Positions 6,836-16,455 of a stretch of DNA of 64,000 nucleotides are shown piece after piece. This DNA comes from Achromobacter pestifer (GTDB lineage Bacteria; Pseudomonadota; Gammaproteobacteria; Burkholderiales; Burkholderiaceae_B). The position numbers and the translations under genes were made by a program. Location of the stretch: assembly GCF_902859625.1 (NCBI RefSeq), contig NZ_CADIJX010000016.1, forward strand, positions 1-64,000, given 5' to 3'. The notes beneath the pieces are model-generated. The model ran no database searches, was not told the DNA's origin, and worked only from the letters and a program-made list of their open reading frames with translations. Position 1 is the stretch's first letter. Every line of letters begins with the position of its first letter.

Positions 6836-8641
6836 TCATGCCAAAGGGTTAACGGCGGCTTCAGCCGCTTCGCGGTCGGGCTTGTCGTTCTTGCCATCCG
6901 CCGGGCCTGTCATGTTTCCGTACAAGAGCGAGCGGCCGGCAAACAGCCCTCCGGCGACTTCGAGGTCGAAACGCTCGGTGTCGCGCCTGCGTACGTCTTC
7001 CACGACCTGGGATGCCTCGTCCGCCGGGACACCGATGACGCGCAGCGCGGCTTCGCCGAACACCAATGCGGATTCCAGGGTTTCCCGCACCTGATAATCC
7101 ACCCCTTCCTTGGCCAGCGCCAACGAATGGATCCGGTCGTAGGCGCGGACGACGACCCGAACCAGCGGGAATTCGGACTTGATCAGCTTGACCATGTGGT
7201 TCACGGACTGGGGATTGTCGATGCAGATCAGGATCGCGCACGCATGCTCCGCGCCGGCGGTACGCAGCATGTCAATACGGGTACCGTCGCCGTAGTAGAC
7301 CTTCACCCCCCACTTGGCTGCGGCCCGGATCGCGTCGGTGTCGGTATCCAGGATGGACACCGTCAAGTCCCGGGCCAGCATCGCCTGCGTGACGATCTGG
7401 CCGAAGCGGCCGAATCCAACAATCAGGGCGCAGCCGTCCAGGTCCTTCGCGACGTCCACATCGTCCATGGACGGCACGGGCTTGGGCAACAGCCAGCGCA
7501 GCGCCAGCACGCATAGCGGCGTCAATGCCATCGAAATAATGACAACCGCCGTCAGGACGGCGCCGGTATGCGCGTCGAAGATACCGGCCGCGGCAGCCGC
7601 GCCATAGAGCACGAAGGCGAACTCGCCGCCTTGGGCCAGCAGCGCGGCGCGGGTCACGGCTTCCGCATGCGATGCACGCAACAGCCGCGCCACCAGGTAC
7701 ACGCCCACGGATTTGACCAGCATGAACACGAGCACGGCGGCCAGGATCAGCGGCCATTCCCGGGCCACGGCGGACAAGTCCAGCGACATGCCCACGCCCA
7801 GGAAGAACAAGCCCAGCAAAATGCCGCGGAACGGCTCGACCTCGGCCTCCAACTGGTGCCGAAACGTGGATTCCGACAGCAGCACACCGGCCAGGAAAGC
7901 GCCCATCGCCATCGACAGCCCGCCCAGCTCCATCAGCAGGGCCGCCCCCAGGACCACCAGCAAAGCGGCGGCGGTCATGACTTCACGCGCATGGGCTGCG
8001 GCCAGCAGGCGAAACAGGGGATTCAGAAGCCAGCGGCCCGCTGCCAGCAAGGCCAGGATGCATCCCACCGCGATGGCGGACTGCATCCAGGGATCGCCGT
8101 GCTCGGTGGCGCCGGCTGGCGCCAGCAAGGCAACCAGGGCCAACAAGGGCACGATGGCCAGGTCTTCCAGCAACAGGATGGAGACGATGCGTTGACCTTG
8201 TCCGCTGGTGCTTTCACCGCGTTCGCCCAGGATCTGCATCACGATGGCCGTGGACGACAACACAAAGCCCATGGCGGCCATGAAGGCGGCGGGGCCGGAC
8301 AAGCCGGCCAGCAGGCCGACCACCGTCAAGAGCCCGCCGCACACCACGACCTGGGCCACCCCCAGGCCAAAGATCTCGCCGCGCAGCTTCCATAGGCGCG
8401 ACGGCTGCATTTCCAGGCCGATGATGAACAGGAACATCACCACGCCCAGCTCCGCGACGTGCAGAATGGATTTCGGGTCAGAGAAGAAACCGATGCCGAA
8501 GGGGCCGATGGCCAGCCCTGCCGCCAAATAGCCCAGCACGGACCCCAGCCCCAGCCGTTTGAAGAGCGGAACGGCGATGACGGCCGCGCCCAGCAGGACG
8601 ACGACGTTGACGAGTTGATTGCCTTCGATAGGCAGAGCCAT
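6836..8641 (-). CDS. Kef-type monovalent cation:proton antiporter (CPA2)
   Basis: 601 residues. About 12 transmembrane helices of the Na+/H+ exchanger fold occupy residues 1-385, including GFVLSSTAIVMQIL and the LLLEDLAIVPLL signature. They are followed by a cytoplasmic KTN/RCK Rossmann domain with GFGRFG (about 410) and the ILDTDTDAIR strand. Family members of the KefB/KefC type export K+ in exchange for H+ under electrophile stress; whether this one is glutathione-gated cannot be told. The start ATG 8641 has AGGAG six bases upstream. Confidence 0.93.
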   Translation of the reverse strand: MALPIEGNQLVNVVVLLGAAVIAVPLFKRLGLGSVLGYLAAGLAIGPFGIGFFSDPKSILHVAELGVVMFLFIIGLEMQPSRLWKLRGEIFGLGVAQVVVCGGLLTVVGLLAGLSGPAAFMAAMGFVLSSTAIVMQILGERGESTSGQGQRIVSILLLEDLAIVPLLALVALLAPAGATEHGDPWMQSAIAVGCILALLAAGRWLLNPLFRLLAAAHAREVMTAAALLVVLGAALLMELGGLSMAMGAFLAGVLLSESTFRHQLEAEVEPFRGILLGLFFLGVGMSLDLSAVAREWPLILAAVLVFMLVKSVGVYLVARLLRASHAEAVTRAALLAQGGEFAFVLYGAAAAAGIFDAHTGAVLTAVVIISMALTPLCVLALRWLLPKPVPSMDDVDVAKDLDGCALIVGFGRFGQIVTQAMLARDLTVSILDTDTDAIRAAAKWGVKVYYGDGTRIDMLRTAGAEHACAILICIDNPQSVNHMVKLIKSEFPLVRVVVRAYDRIHSLALAKEGVDYQVRETLESALVFGEAALRVIGVPADEASQVVEDVRRRDTERFDLEVAGGLFAGRSLLYGNMTGPADGKNDKPDREAAEAAVNPLA

Positions 8642-8730
8642 GTGGCGCTCCTGGTTGCACGGCGGGCGGGCCTGCTCCATTTTCCGGCAATCCGGGGGAT
8701 TGGCAATCCGGAACTACGGCAGGCCGGGCT

Positions 8731-8757
8731 AAAAAAAACCGCCGCATGACGCGGCGG
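8731..8757 (-). terminator. Intrinsic terminator of msbA
   Basis: Read on the minus strand, CCGCCGC and GCGGCGG pair around a five-base loop and are followed by eight T. It lies 23 bases past the msbA stop codon. Confidence 0.85.
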
Positions 8758-8779
8758 CGGGGTGCGATGGCGTTCGCGA

Positions 8780-10564
8780 TCAGTCGTCGCGGAACTGCAT
8801 CTTGTACAGCGAGGCGTACAGGCCATTGGCGGCCAGCAGCTCGGCGTGAGGGCCTTGCTCGACGATCCTGCCGGCGTCCAGCACGATGATGCGATCGGCG
8901 TTCTGCACCGTGGACAAACGATGCGCGATGACGAGCGTGGTGCGGCCCTTCATCAGGCGTTCCAGCGAGGCCTGGACCTGGCGTTCGGATTCGTTGTCCA
9001 GCGCGGAGGTGGCTTCGTCCAGGATCAGGATGGGCGCATTCTTGATCAGCGCGCGGGCGATCGCCAGGCGCTGACGCTGGCCGCCCGACAGACGAGCGGC
9101 GTTTTCGCCCACCGGCGTGTTGATGCCTTGGGGCAGGCCCTCCACGAATTCCAGCAGGTTGGCGGCCGCCAGGGCGTCGCGCACCTTCTGTTCGCTGGAC
9201 TTGCCCAACGCGCCATAGCCCACGTTGGCCGCAATGGAGTCGTCGAACAGCACCACGTCTTGACTGACCAGCGACAGGTGCGAACGCAGGCTGCGCAAGG
9301 TCAGGTCGTTGATCGGTATGTCGTCCACCAGGATCGACCCGCTGTCGGCCAGCACGAAGCGCGGCAACATGTTGACAAGCGTTGTCTTGCCGCTACCCGA
9401 CCGGCCCACCAGGGCCACGGTCTGGCCGGGCTCCACGGTGAAGGAGATGTCGTTGACGGTGTCGCGGTCGGCGTCGGGAAAGCGGTGTTTGACGTGGCGG
9501 AATTCCACCTTGCCGCGCACGGGTTCCGCCAGTTCCTTCGTGCCCGTATCGTTTTCGGGCGTCTGGTCGATCAGCGTGAACACGCTTTCGGCCGACACCA
9601 GCATCTTCTGCATGCGGGCAGCGACGTTGGTCAGACGTTTGATCGGGTCGAAAATCTGGGCCAGCGCGGCCATGAAGGACGCGAAGCTGCCCACGGTGAG
9701 CGCGCCGCTGTTGGCCTGGCTGAGCGCGACGGCAATGACCGCGCCCACCGAGATCGAGATGCAGACCTGTGTCAGGGGCGTCAATGCGGCATCCGCCGTG
9801 GCGGTACGCATGGCAAAACGGCGCAGACGGCGGCTGACGAAATCAAAGCGGCCGCGTTCAACGTCATAGCCATCGAAAAGCTTGATGACGCGCTGACCGT
9901 CAATGCCTTCGCCAACCACGCGGGTCAGTTCGGCGTTCATGTTGACGGTGTCGCGGTTGATGCGGCGCAGGCGCTTGATGAAGAAGCGGGAGATCAGCAC
10001 CGATACCGGCAGCATGATCAGGATGATCAGCGTCAGCACCCACGACATATAGAGCAGTACGCCGATCAGGGCCAGCACTACCAGGGTTTCACGTACCAGC
10101 ACCGTGATGACCTCGGTGGCGTAGCCCGTGACATTGCCAGCATCGATCGTGAAGCGGTTGAGCAACCGGCCGGTGTCGCCGCGTTTGAAGTCGGAGTCGG
10201 GCAGGCCGAGCAGACGTTCAAACATGTCGCGGCGCATGCCCAGCAGCACATTATTGGCCACCCAGGCCAGCAGATAATCGCTGAAGAAGTTACAGATCCC
10301 GCGCAACAGGATCAGGCCCACGACCGCCAGCGGCAGCGCCCAGACATAATAGGGTTTGGCCCCTGAGAAGCCGCCATCCAGCAAGGGCTTCATAATGACG
10401 GCCAGAACGGGTTGCGTCGCCGCTGCTCCCGCCATCAGCAGGACAGCCAGCGCCAGGCCCTTCCAGTAGGAACCCACGCGGCTGTAAATCCGGCTCCAGA
10501 GTTCAGCCTTGACGGGATTGGAATCCGCGGGTGCGTTGCGTGCGGCAGAATTCAAAGGGAACAC
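8780..10564 (-). CDS. msbA: Lipid A export ATP-binding/permease protein MsbA
   Basis: 594-residue half-transporter that flips lipid A-core across the inner membrane as a homodimer. Six transmembrane helices span about 35-300. The nucleotide-binding domain follows, with Walker A GRSGSGKTT (387-395), signature LSGGQ (492-496), Walker B ILILDEATSALD and the H-loop IAHRLST. The only upstream starts are GTG 10564 and TTG 10555. Neither has a good ribosome site, and a TATAAA lies a few bases before the GTG, so the true start is uncertain. Divergent from the GT9 gene, which also serves LPS. Confidence 0.93.
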   Translation of the reverse strand: MFPLNSAARNAPADSNPVKAELWSRIYSRVGSYWKGLALAVLLMAGAAATQPVLAVIMKPLLDGGFSGAKPYYVWALPLAVVGLILLRGICNFFSDYLLAWVANNVLLGMRRDMFERLLGLPDSDFKRGDTGRLLNRFTIDAGNVTGYATEVITVLVRETLVVLALIGVLLYMSWVLTLIILIMLPVSVLISRFFIKRLRRINRDTVNMNAELTRVVGEGIDGQRVIKLFDGYDVERGRFDFVSRRLRRFAMRTATADAALTPLTQVCISISVGAVIAVALSQANSGALTVGSFASFMAALAQIFDPIKRLTNVAARMQKMLVSAESVFTLIDQTPENDTGTKELAEPVRGKVEFRHVKHRFPDADRDTVNDISFTVEPGQTVALVGRSGSGKTTLVNMLPRFVLADSGSILVDDIPINDLTLRSLRSHLSLVSQDVVLFDDSIAANVGYGALGKSSEQKVRDALAAANLLEFVEGLPQGINTPVGENAARLSGGQRQRLAIARALIKNAPILILDEATSALDNESERQVQASLERLMKGRTTLVIAHRLSTVQNADRIIVLDAGRIVEQGPHAELLAANGLYASLYKMQFRDD

Positions 10565-10662
10565 TCGCTTTTATACAATTATGCCCAGGATTGTACCGGC
10601 TACGCGCCGCCTCGCCGTGCCGTCCATCCCCATTTCAGCCCTAATTGCTCTTCGCCCCGCCC

Positions 10663-11634
10663 ATGTCCGAAATCAGCTGCTTATACGTCCGCTTACCCAA
10701 TTGGGTGGGTGATGTCTGCATGAGCCTACCCAGCCTGCGCACCCTGCAAGCCAGTGGCCTGCCCCTGGTGCTCTGCGCCCGCCCCTGGGCCCGCGACCTG
10801 CTTGATGGCGTCGTCAAGCAGGATTTCATCCCCATGCGCGGCAAGGTCGGACCAGACCGCGCCGCCGTCAGCGCCCACCGGCGCAACCTGGGCGCCCAGG
10901 GCCGTCGCGCCCGGGGACTGCTGCTGCCGGACTCGCTGTCCAGCGCGTTGGTCTTCCGGCTGGCGGGCTTGCCGTCGGCAGGCTACCGGGACGACGGCCG
11001 CAGCTTCCTGCTGCGCTGGCCCGTCACCAAGCCCGATGAGTCGCTGCACGCCGTTCAGTCCTGGCACCATCTGACCCGCGAGGCGCTGACTCGCTGGGGC
11101 CTGCCCGCTGGCCCTGCCCGGCCGGGTCCGACCTTGGACCTGCCGCTGACGCCCGCCCACCAAGAGGCCGCCGACCAGGCGCTGCAAGCCGCTGGGCTGG
11201 CTGCTCAGCGCTTTGTGCTGATCGCCCCCACCGCCACCGGCTTGCACAAGGGCAAAATCAAGGTCTGGCCAGGATTCGATACACTGACGCGCAGCTTGCA
11301 GGCGCGCGGGCATACCGTGGTAATGTGCCCCCCTCCAGCCGAAACCGACGAGGCTCGCCGCAACGCGCCGACGGCGCAATTGCTGCCTCCCTTGCCGTTG
11401 GGCGCCTTTGCCGCGCTGACGGCCCGGGCGGCGCTGGTGATTTGTAACGATTCCGGCGTTTCGCACGTCGCGGCGGCGGCCTCTGCCCGAGAGCTAGCGC
11501 TGTTTGGCGTGACCCGCCCGGAGCGAACGGGTCCGTGGTCGCCGCGTGCAGTATGCGTCGGGTCGGAGCAGGCGTGGCCGTCCGTCGATGCCGTTGACGA
11601 GCAGGCCACGGCGTTGTTGAGCGGGACGATGTAA
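10663..11634 (+). CDS. GT9 family heptosyltransferase-like glycosyltransferase
   Basis: 323 residues of the GT9 (WaaC/WaaF) fold. The N-terminus has LPNWVGDVCMSLPSL, the usual heptosyltransferase opening, and the C-terminal half has the NDSGVSHVAAA motif that contacts the ADP-heptose donor. The segment KIKVWPGF stands where canonical enzymes have a K-x-WP motif. It probably adds a heptose to LPS core, but acceptor and position cannot be read. Start at ATG 10663, the first ATG fitting the family N-terminus. Upstream, TATACAAT near 10573 could be a promoter element. Confidence 0.85.
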   Translation: MSEISCLYVRLPNWVGDVCMSLPSLRTLQASGLPLVLCARPWARDLLDGVVKQDFIPMRGKVGPDRAAVSAHRRNLGAQGRRARGLLLPDSLSSALVFRLAGLPSAGYRDDGRSFLLRWPVTKPDESLHAVQSWHHLTREALTRWGLPAGPARPGPTLDLPLTPAHQEAADQALQAAGLAAQRFVLIAPTATGLHKGKIKVWPGFDTLTRSLQARGHTVVMCPPPAETDEARRNAPTAQLLPPLPLGAFAALTARAALVICNDSGVSHVAAAASARELALFGVTRPERTGPWSPRAVCVGSEQAWPSVDAVDEQATALLSGTM

Positions 11635-11650
11635 TCAGGATAGTTTTGAC

Positions 11651-12415
11651 ATGACCTTTTCCAGCTACCTCACGAATCTGATCATTCCGTACAACCTGTG
11701 CGTGACCTTTGTCATCATTGGTCTGGTGTTGTGCCTGTTCCGGCTGCGCAAGACCGGTGGCGCCGTCATCGCGGCAGGCCTGCTTTGGGCTCTGGCATGG
11801 TCGCTGCCAGCGACGTCTTTGTGGCTGGGCGGCTCGCTGGAGCGTCGCTATCCACACCTGCCCCCGGCGGATTCGCCCACGGCTGATGCCATCGTCGTGT
11901 TGGGCGGCAACACCGCGAATGGCCGGGTCAATTGGTTTCTGCCCTACGACAAAGATACGGCAGTGGTTCGCGTGGACACGGCGGCCCAGCTTTATCTGGC
12001 CGGCCGCGCGCCCAAGGTGGTGCTGTCGGGCGGCGCGCTGGAAGGCGACGTCAGCGAGGCCCGTGGCATGGCGCACGCCATCCGTCAGCAAGGGGTGCCC
12101 GAAAGCGCACTGATCCTGGAAAACGCCAGCCGCACCACCTACGAAAATGCCGCGCTGACGGAAGACCAGCTTAAATCGCGCGGGATCGGCAAGGTACTGC
12201 TGGTGACGTCCGCGCTGCACATGCCGCGCGCCATGGCCGCGTTTTCCAAACAAGGCGTGGAAGCCATCGCCGCCCCGGCGCCTCCCCAGATAGTGGCGCC
12301 CACGGACGGTTCACTGTCGTTGTGGACTCCCGACCAACGCACCTTCGATGCCAGCCGTTCCATCATCAAGGAATACGCCGGCCTGTTCGTGTATTGGTTG
12401 CGCGGATGGGTATGA
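11651..12415 (+). CDS. DUF218 (YdcF/ElyC-like) membrane protein
   Basis: 254 residues. Two hydrophobic helices (about 10-30 and 37-58) precede a DUF218 domain with [26 protein letters not shown] and [12 protein letters not shown]. ElyC/SanA-type relatives act in envelope integrity and peptidoglycan or lipid carrier metabolism. It lies 16 bases after the GT9 gene and overlaps the next gene by ATGA, so the three form an operon. Confidence 0.88.
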   Translation: MTFSSYLTNLIIPYNLCVTFVIIGLVLCLFRLRKTGGAVIAAGLLWALAWSLPATSLWLGGSLERRYPHLPPADSPTADAIVVLGGNTANGRVNWFLPYDKDTAVVRVDTAAQLYLAGRAPKVVLSGGALEGDVSEARGMAHAIRQQGVPESALILENASRTTYENAALTEDQLKSRGIGKVLLVTSALHMPRAMAAFSKQGVEAIAAPAPPQIVAPTDGSLSLWTPDQRTFDASRSIIKEYAGLFVYWLRGWV

Positions 12416-12696
12416 GCATGACCGCCGCGCCTGCCCTGGACTGCCGGGCAGGATGCGGCGCCTGTTGCATCGCTCCGTCGATTACCCGGCCGATTCCGGG
12501 GATGCCGGATGGCAAGCCGGCGGGCGTGCCCTGTATCCAACTTTTGCCGGATATGCGCTGCGCCATCTTCGGCCAGCCCTCGCGGCCCGATTTCTGTGGC
12601 GGACTACAACCCCAGCACGACATGTGCGGCCCAGACCGCGAGCACGCGGTCCTGTGGCTGGGGGAGTTGGAGCGGGCGACGGCGCCTGGCCATTAA
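12412..12696 (+). CDS. YkgJ-family cysteine-cluster protein
   Basis: 94 residues. The N-terminus has the CRAGCGACC cluster typical of the YkgJ (zinc/iron chelating) family, with further cysteines at CIQL, CAIF, FCGG and MCG. Eight or more cysteines in a protein this small imply metal or Fe-S binding; no activity is established. ATG 12412 overlaps the DUF218 stop codon by four bases, which decides the start. Confidence 0.85.
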   Translation: MSMTAAPALDCRAGCGACCIAPSITRPIPGMPDGKPAGVPCIQLLPDMRCAIFGQPSRPDFCGGLQPQHDMCGPDREHAVLWLGELERATAPGH

Positions 12697-12705
12697 TTGA
12701 TGGCG

Positions 12706-12722
12706 GGGGGCACGACGCCCCC
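12706..12722. terminator. Small hairpin between convergent genes
   Basis: GGGGGC and GCCCCC pair around ACGAC, filling the 27-base gap between the convergent Cys-cluster and glycosyltransferase genes. It is short and lacks a T-tract, so it is a weak candidate. Confidence 0.35.
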
Positions 12723-12723
12723 T

Positions 12724-13872
12724 TCAGTTCCGCGCTTCAAGGATTTTTTCGTACAACGTCTCGAACCTTGAGGCCACCGTTTCCCAACTTTGATCCCGGG
12801 CGATCGCCAGGCCGCGCTCGGTCAGCGCCGCCCGCAGTTCAGGCTCTGAACCCAGCCGTTCCAGTGCCTGCGCCAGTTGGGCTCCGTCGCGAGGATCTTG
12901 CAGGATAAGCGCATCCTTGCCGGCGGACAGGTATTGCGCAAAACCGCAATAAGCAGGCGAACTGACCACAACGGGCAGCCCGTGCGACATGGCTTCCAGC
13001 GGCGCCATGCCGTAGCTGTCGTTCAGCGTGGGATGCGCATAGATGTCGGCCGCACTGAAATACTGGGCCACCTCAGGCGTGGGATCGAGCAATGTGACAC
13101 GGTGGGCAATGCCGCCGGCCGCACGAACCCTGTCGCGGGTGGCGTCGTCCGCTCCTACCACCAGCAGCTTGTAATGCGCTGGCAACTGCGCCAAGGCGTC
13201 AAGCAAGGCCGGCAACCCCTTGCGCAATGGATTCCGAGCGACGAGCAGGCAGCCGATGGTGCCCGCGTCCCAGCCCAGCCAGGCGCGGGTGGCATCGCGC
13301 TTGCCCGTGTCCTCGAGCGACGGCAGCTTGACGCCAGGCGCGATGATATCCACCGGCAACTGCTGGCCGTAACTACGGTGAAGCTGGTCCATGATCAGAC
13401 CGGACACGGCCACGACGCGCCGCGCGGGCGTTCCGGTGACGCGCAATTTTTCCAGCAGCAGGTAGGTAGCCAGGCGTGGACTCAACCAGGCCGTCACACG
13501 ATCGAACAGCGTGGCGCGCGCGACGCGGTTGTAGCGCACCGGCGTCACGTGCATGACCTGGATGTCGCCGGCCCAGCCGTTCATGTGTGAATGCACGACA
13601 TCGAATTTTCCGCGCGTCAAGCGGTCGGCCCGCCACGCGAAGTACAGCACACGCATCCAGCTGGGCAGCCAGACAGGAAAGCGCACCGGCAGAAAATGGA
13701 ACGGCAGGTCGCTGTCGAAGTCGCGCGCGACGATGGAGACGTCGTGGCGTTGGCCCAGAACGCGCATCAGTTCGACGCCGTAAGCCTCCGCGCCTCCGAA
13801 GCGATTGCCGAAGCGGTCCACCAGCAACGCTATGCGAAGCCGCCGCTCAGCGGCGCCGGCGGGTGTCTTCAT
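12724..13872 (-). CDS. GT4 family glycosyltransferase (core LPS)
   Basis: 382 residues of the GT-B fold, GT4 family. The N-terminal domain has FGGAEAYGVEL. The C-terminal donor domain has VARNPLRKGLPALLDAL, ADIYAHPTLNDSYGMAPLEAMSHGLPVVVS, the E-x7-E-like motif of retaining enzymes. It is the last gene of the minus-strand LPS run and overlaps the deacetylase gene upstream by 26 bases. Sugar and acceptor are not predictable. Confidence 0.88.
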   Translation of the reverse strand: MKTPAGAAERRLRIALLVDRFGNRFGGAEAYGVELMRVLGQRHDVSIVARDFDSDLPFHFLPVRFPVWLPSWMRVLYFAWRADRLTRGKFDVVHSHMNGWAGDIQVMHVTPVRYNRVARATLFDRVTAWLSPRLATYLLLEKLRVTGTPARRVVAVSGLIMDQLHRSYGQQLPVDIIAPGVKLPSLEDTGKRDATRAWLGWDAGTIGCLLVARNPLRKGLPALLDALAQLPAHYKLLVVGADDATRDRVRAAGGIAHRVTLLDPTPEVAQYFSAADIYAHPTLNDSYGMAPLEAMSHGLPVVVSSPAYCGFAQYLSAGKDALILQDPRDGAQLAQALERLGSEPELRAALTERGLAIARDQSWETVASRFETLYEKILEARN

Positions 13873-14572
13873 ACCGAGTCAGGCACTTCTGAAGGAAGCG
13901 GATGATATTGGTGGAACGCGCCACCGTCACCCTGGGCAGTCCAAACGGATCGTCAGACGCCGCAGCCAGGCCGCGCTGGGTCAGCGTGGCATTGTCATAA
14001 CCGGCCTCGCGCGCCATCAGCCGGTGTTCCGGCCCGTGGTCGCCGTAGGGATAGCAGAAGGCCGTGACGGGAGCGCCCAGCGCCTGCTCCAGTTCGCTCT
14101 TGGATTCGACGATCTGGCGCCGTGCTTCGTCGGGCGACATCTCGGGCAGATGCACGTGGTCGAGCGTATGCGAGCCGACCTCGTTGCCGGCCTGCGCCCA
14201 TTCGCGCATTTCCTGCACGGTCATGAGTGCCGAAAAGGGAATGCCTTTTTCGTGGTCCCACACGTTGCTGCCATCGAACTGGCGTGCCACGAAGTAGTTC
14301 GTGGCGGTGAAGCCCAGTTCGCTCAATACGGGCATCGCATTGTGATGCACGTTGCGGTAGCCGTCGTCAAACGTAAGACCGAATACCTTGCCCTGACGTT
14401 CGCCGCGCACATAGGGCATGACGTCGCGCATGGACAAGCCGCAGTAACCCAGCCGGCGCATCCAGCGCATCTGGCGGGCGAAGCTGTCGGGATGCACGGT
14501 CAGCCCACGGAACGGCGTGCCCTTGGGGTTGGGCTCGCCAATCTGGTGGTACATGAGAATGGGGATAGACAT
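13847..14572 (-). CDS. NodB-type polysaccharide/sugar deacetylase
   Basis: 241-residue NodB-homology (CE4) protein. The metal and catalytic motifs are visible: TFDDG (about 68-72), SHTLDH (metal histidines, about 134-139) and the late FCYPYGDH. It opens with IPILMYHQI, typical of LPS-cluster members. No signal peptide, so it works in the cytoplasm, probably on a lipid-linked or nucleotide-linked N-acetyl sugar of the core. Nine bases follow the GT4 stop codon upstream. Confidence 0.88.
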   Translation of the reverse strand: MSIPILMYHQIGEPNPKGTPFRGLTVHPDSFARQMRWMRRLGYCGLSMRDVMPYVRGERQGKVFGLTFDDGYRNVHHNAMPVLSELGFTATNYFVARQFDGSNVWDHEKGIPFSALMTVQEMREWAQAGNEVGSHTLDHVHLPEMSPDEARRQIVESKSELEQALGAPVTAFCYPYGDHGPEHRLMAREAGYDNATLTQRGLAAASDDPFGLPRVTVARSTNIIRFLQKCLTRYEDTRRRR

Positions 14573-14581
14573 AGCGCCGCA

Positions 14582-15706
14582 TTATAGGCTGCGGCGTCCA
14601 TCCAGCGTACGCTGGTAGACATCCACTGTGGCGGCGGCGAAACGGTCCAGGTTGAAGTCGCGCAAGCTGGTTTCCCTGGCCTTGACGCCCATCGCGCTTA
14701 CGACCTCGGGATGATCCAGCATGAACCTCAGCTTGGCCGTCATGGCAGGGACATCGCGCACCGGCACGATCCACCCATCAACGCCATCGGTCACGTTCTC
14801 GGGCAGGCCGCCCGCGTCGGTCACCAGCGCAGGCAAGCCCAGGCCCATGATCTCGCGGCAAGCGAAGGAAAGCGCTTCGCGGTACGACAACACGAATCCG
14901 GCGTGGCACGACGCCAACGAGGCGCGCACATCGTCAAGCAGCCCAGGGAACCGAACCTGATCGATCATGCCCAGTTCACGCACGCGCGCCAGCTTGGCTT
15001 CGGTGGGCGGATCGCCCGCGACCATCAGCAGCACGCGCGCCTTGTCGTCGGGCGGCAAGGCGGCAACCGCGGCCACCAGGTCCAACCAGCCTTTGTCGTA
15101 GTCAGTGCCGCCCGCGCTGCCCAACAGCAGCTTGCCCTGCCACGCCGGGCCGAAGATCAGGGCCCGCAGCTTATCCAGGCTATCGGGCGGCGGCGGGGCA
15201 AAGAAATTCGTATCGATGCCATGGCGGATGGTTGTGATCGGGCGCTTGCGGTACGGAGAATCCTGCATCAGGCCATGGACGTAGTCGCTGACGGCAATGC
15301 CGTGGTCAGTCGCCAACGCGACCCGCAGCTTGTGGCCGAAGCTTGAAAGCGGATGGTCATTGTGCTTGGTGAACACGATGCGCGGACGGCGCAACATGCC
15401 CAGCGTGGCCAGCATCACCTGCTTGTGATCGGCCGACCCATTCACGTGGATGATGTCGAAACGCCCGGTCTGGATCAGGCGGCGCAGCTGCGCGCGGTCC
15501 TTGAACCACGACGACGGGCGCGTCTTGTATTGCATGTCGACCACGGTCACGCCCGGAATGGCGCGGGCGTAGCGATGCAGCCGGCTGGTGCCCGGCGCCG
15601 CCACGGTAATCTCGTGGTCGCGCGCCAAGGCCTTTGCCAGGTTGATGATGTAGGTGACGTGCCCCCCGCCGTTGTTGGCATGGAAGTTCGTGTACAGGAT
15701 CTTCAC
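14582..15706 (-). CDS. GT4 family glycosyltransferase (core LPS)
   Basis: 374 residues, GT-B fold. GGGHVTYIINLAKAL at the N-terminus is the glycine-rich acceptor-domain loop, and the donor domain has SYREALSFACREIMGLGLPALVT. Start is GTG 15706, overlapping the waaE stop codon by four bases (GTGA), so translation is coupled. Together with its neighbours it builds the LPS outer core. Confidence 0.88.
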   Translation of the reverse strand: MKILYTNFHANNGGGHVTYIINLAKALARDHEITVAAPGTSRLHRYARAIPGVTVVDMQYKTRPSSWFKDRAQLRRLIQTGRFDIIHVNGSADHKQVMLATLGMLRRPRIVFTKHNDHPLSSFGHKLRVALATDHGIAVSDYVHGLMQDSPYRKRPITTIRHGIDTNFFAPPPPDSLDKLRALIFGPAWQGKLLLGSAGGTDYDKGWLDLVAAVAALPPDDKARVLLMVAGDPPTEAKLARVRELGMIDQVRFPGLLDDVRASLASCHAGFVLSYREALSFACREIMGLGLPALVTDAGGLPENVTDGVDGWIVPVRDVPAMTAKLRFMLDHPEVVSAMGVKARETSLRDFNLDRFAAATVDVYQRTLDGRRSL

Positions 15707-16455
15707 TTCTGTTTCTCGGCCAGGAACATCAGCTTGGAATAGCGGAAGAAACTGCCTGCCGCCGCGGTCACCGCCAACACCAGGCCGTGCTTGCCGTCCA
15801 GGAAGCCGCGCCGGATCAGATAGATGCGCACGAAGGTCCAGAAGCCATGGCCCAGCGCCCCGAAGATCGACGTGCGACGCCCCTTGGCATACATCATCGC
15901 CGCCGCATCCGATGAGTAGCGGTTGACCTTGGTGATCAGCGCGTCCAGATTGTCGTACGGATAATGATTGAAATAGCCCTGCAACTTCAACGGCTGGCCG
16001 TTGGCCGGCACCACGCGCTCATGCACGGCGGCGTCGGTGAAGCGTGCCGTGCCGCGCTTGAACAAGCGCAGCACGTAGTCGGGCCACCAGCCGCTATGGC
16101 GAATGTCCTTGCCGCAAAAATTCGACAGGCGGGCGATCTCGTAGGCATCGGCGCGCGGATTGTCCAGCACGTCCTGGATCTCCCGGGCCAACTCGGGCGT
16201 GACGCGCTCGTCGGCATCAATGGACAGCACCCAGTCACCGGTTGCCAGATCCAGCGCGCGGTTCTTCTGCGGGCCGAAGCCGGGCCAGTCAGGCGTGATT
16301 TCGACGCGCGCACCCAGCGCCTGCGCCAATTCAACAGTGCCATCGGTGCTGCCTGAATCCACCACGATGAATTCATCGGCAAAGGCCACCGATTTGAGGC
16401 AGTCGGCGATGTTCGCCGCTTCGTTTTTGGTGATGATGATGACAGATAGCTTCAT
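15703..16455 (-). CDS. waaE: GT2 glycosyltransferase WaaE/KdtX
   Basis: 250 residues, GT-A fold. SVIIITKNEAANIADCLKSV at the N-terminus, the VVDSGSTDGT strand, SIDADER (DxD-like metal site) and HSGWWPDYVLRLF are the marks of the WaaE/KdtX family, which adds a beta-linked hexose to the inner-core heptose of LPS. A C-terminal hydrophobic/basic patch suits peripheral membrane attachment. ATGA overlaps at both ends couple it to the deacetylase before it and the GT4 after it. Confidence 0.88.
   Translation of the reverse strand: MKLSVIIITKNEAANIADCLKSVAFADEFIVVDSGSTDGTVELAQALGARVEITPDWPGFGPQKNRALDLATGDWVLSIDADERVTPELAREIQDVLDNPRADAYEIARLSNFCGKDIRHSGWWPDYVLRLFKRGTARFTDAAVHERVVPANGQPLKLQGYFNHYPYDNLDALITKVNRYSSDAAAMMYAKGRRTSIFGALGHGFWTFVRIYLIRRGFLDGKHGLVLAVTAAAGSFFRYSKLMFLAEKQK

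Noticed and set aside
8762-10366. 534-residue plus-strand frame opposite msbA
   Set aside because: His/Gln/Arg-rich translation and complete overlap with a strongly supported gene show it is an antisense shadow of GC-rich coding DNA.
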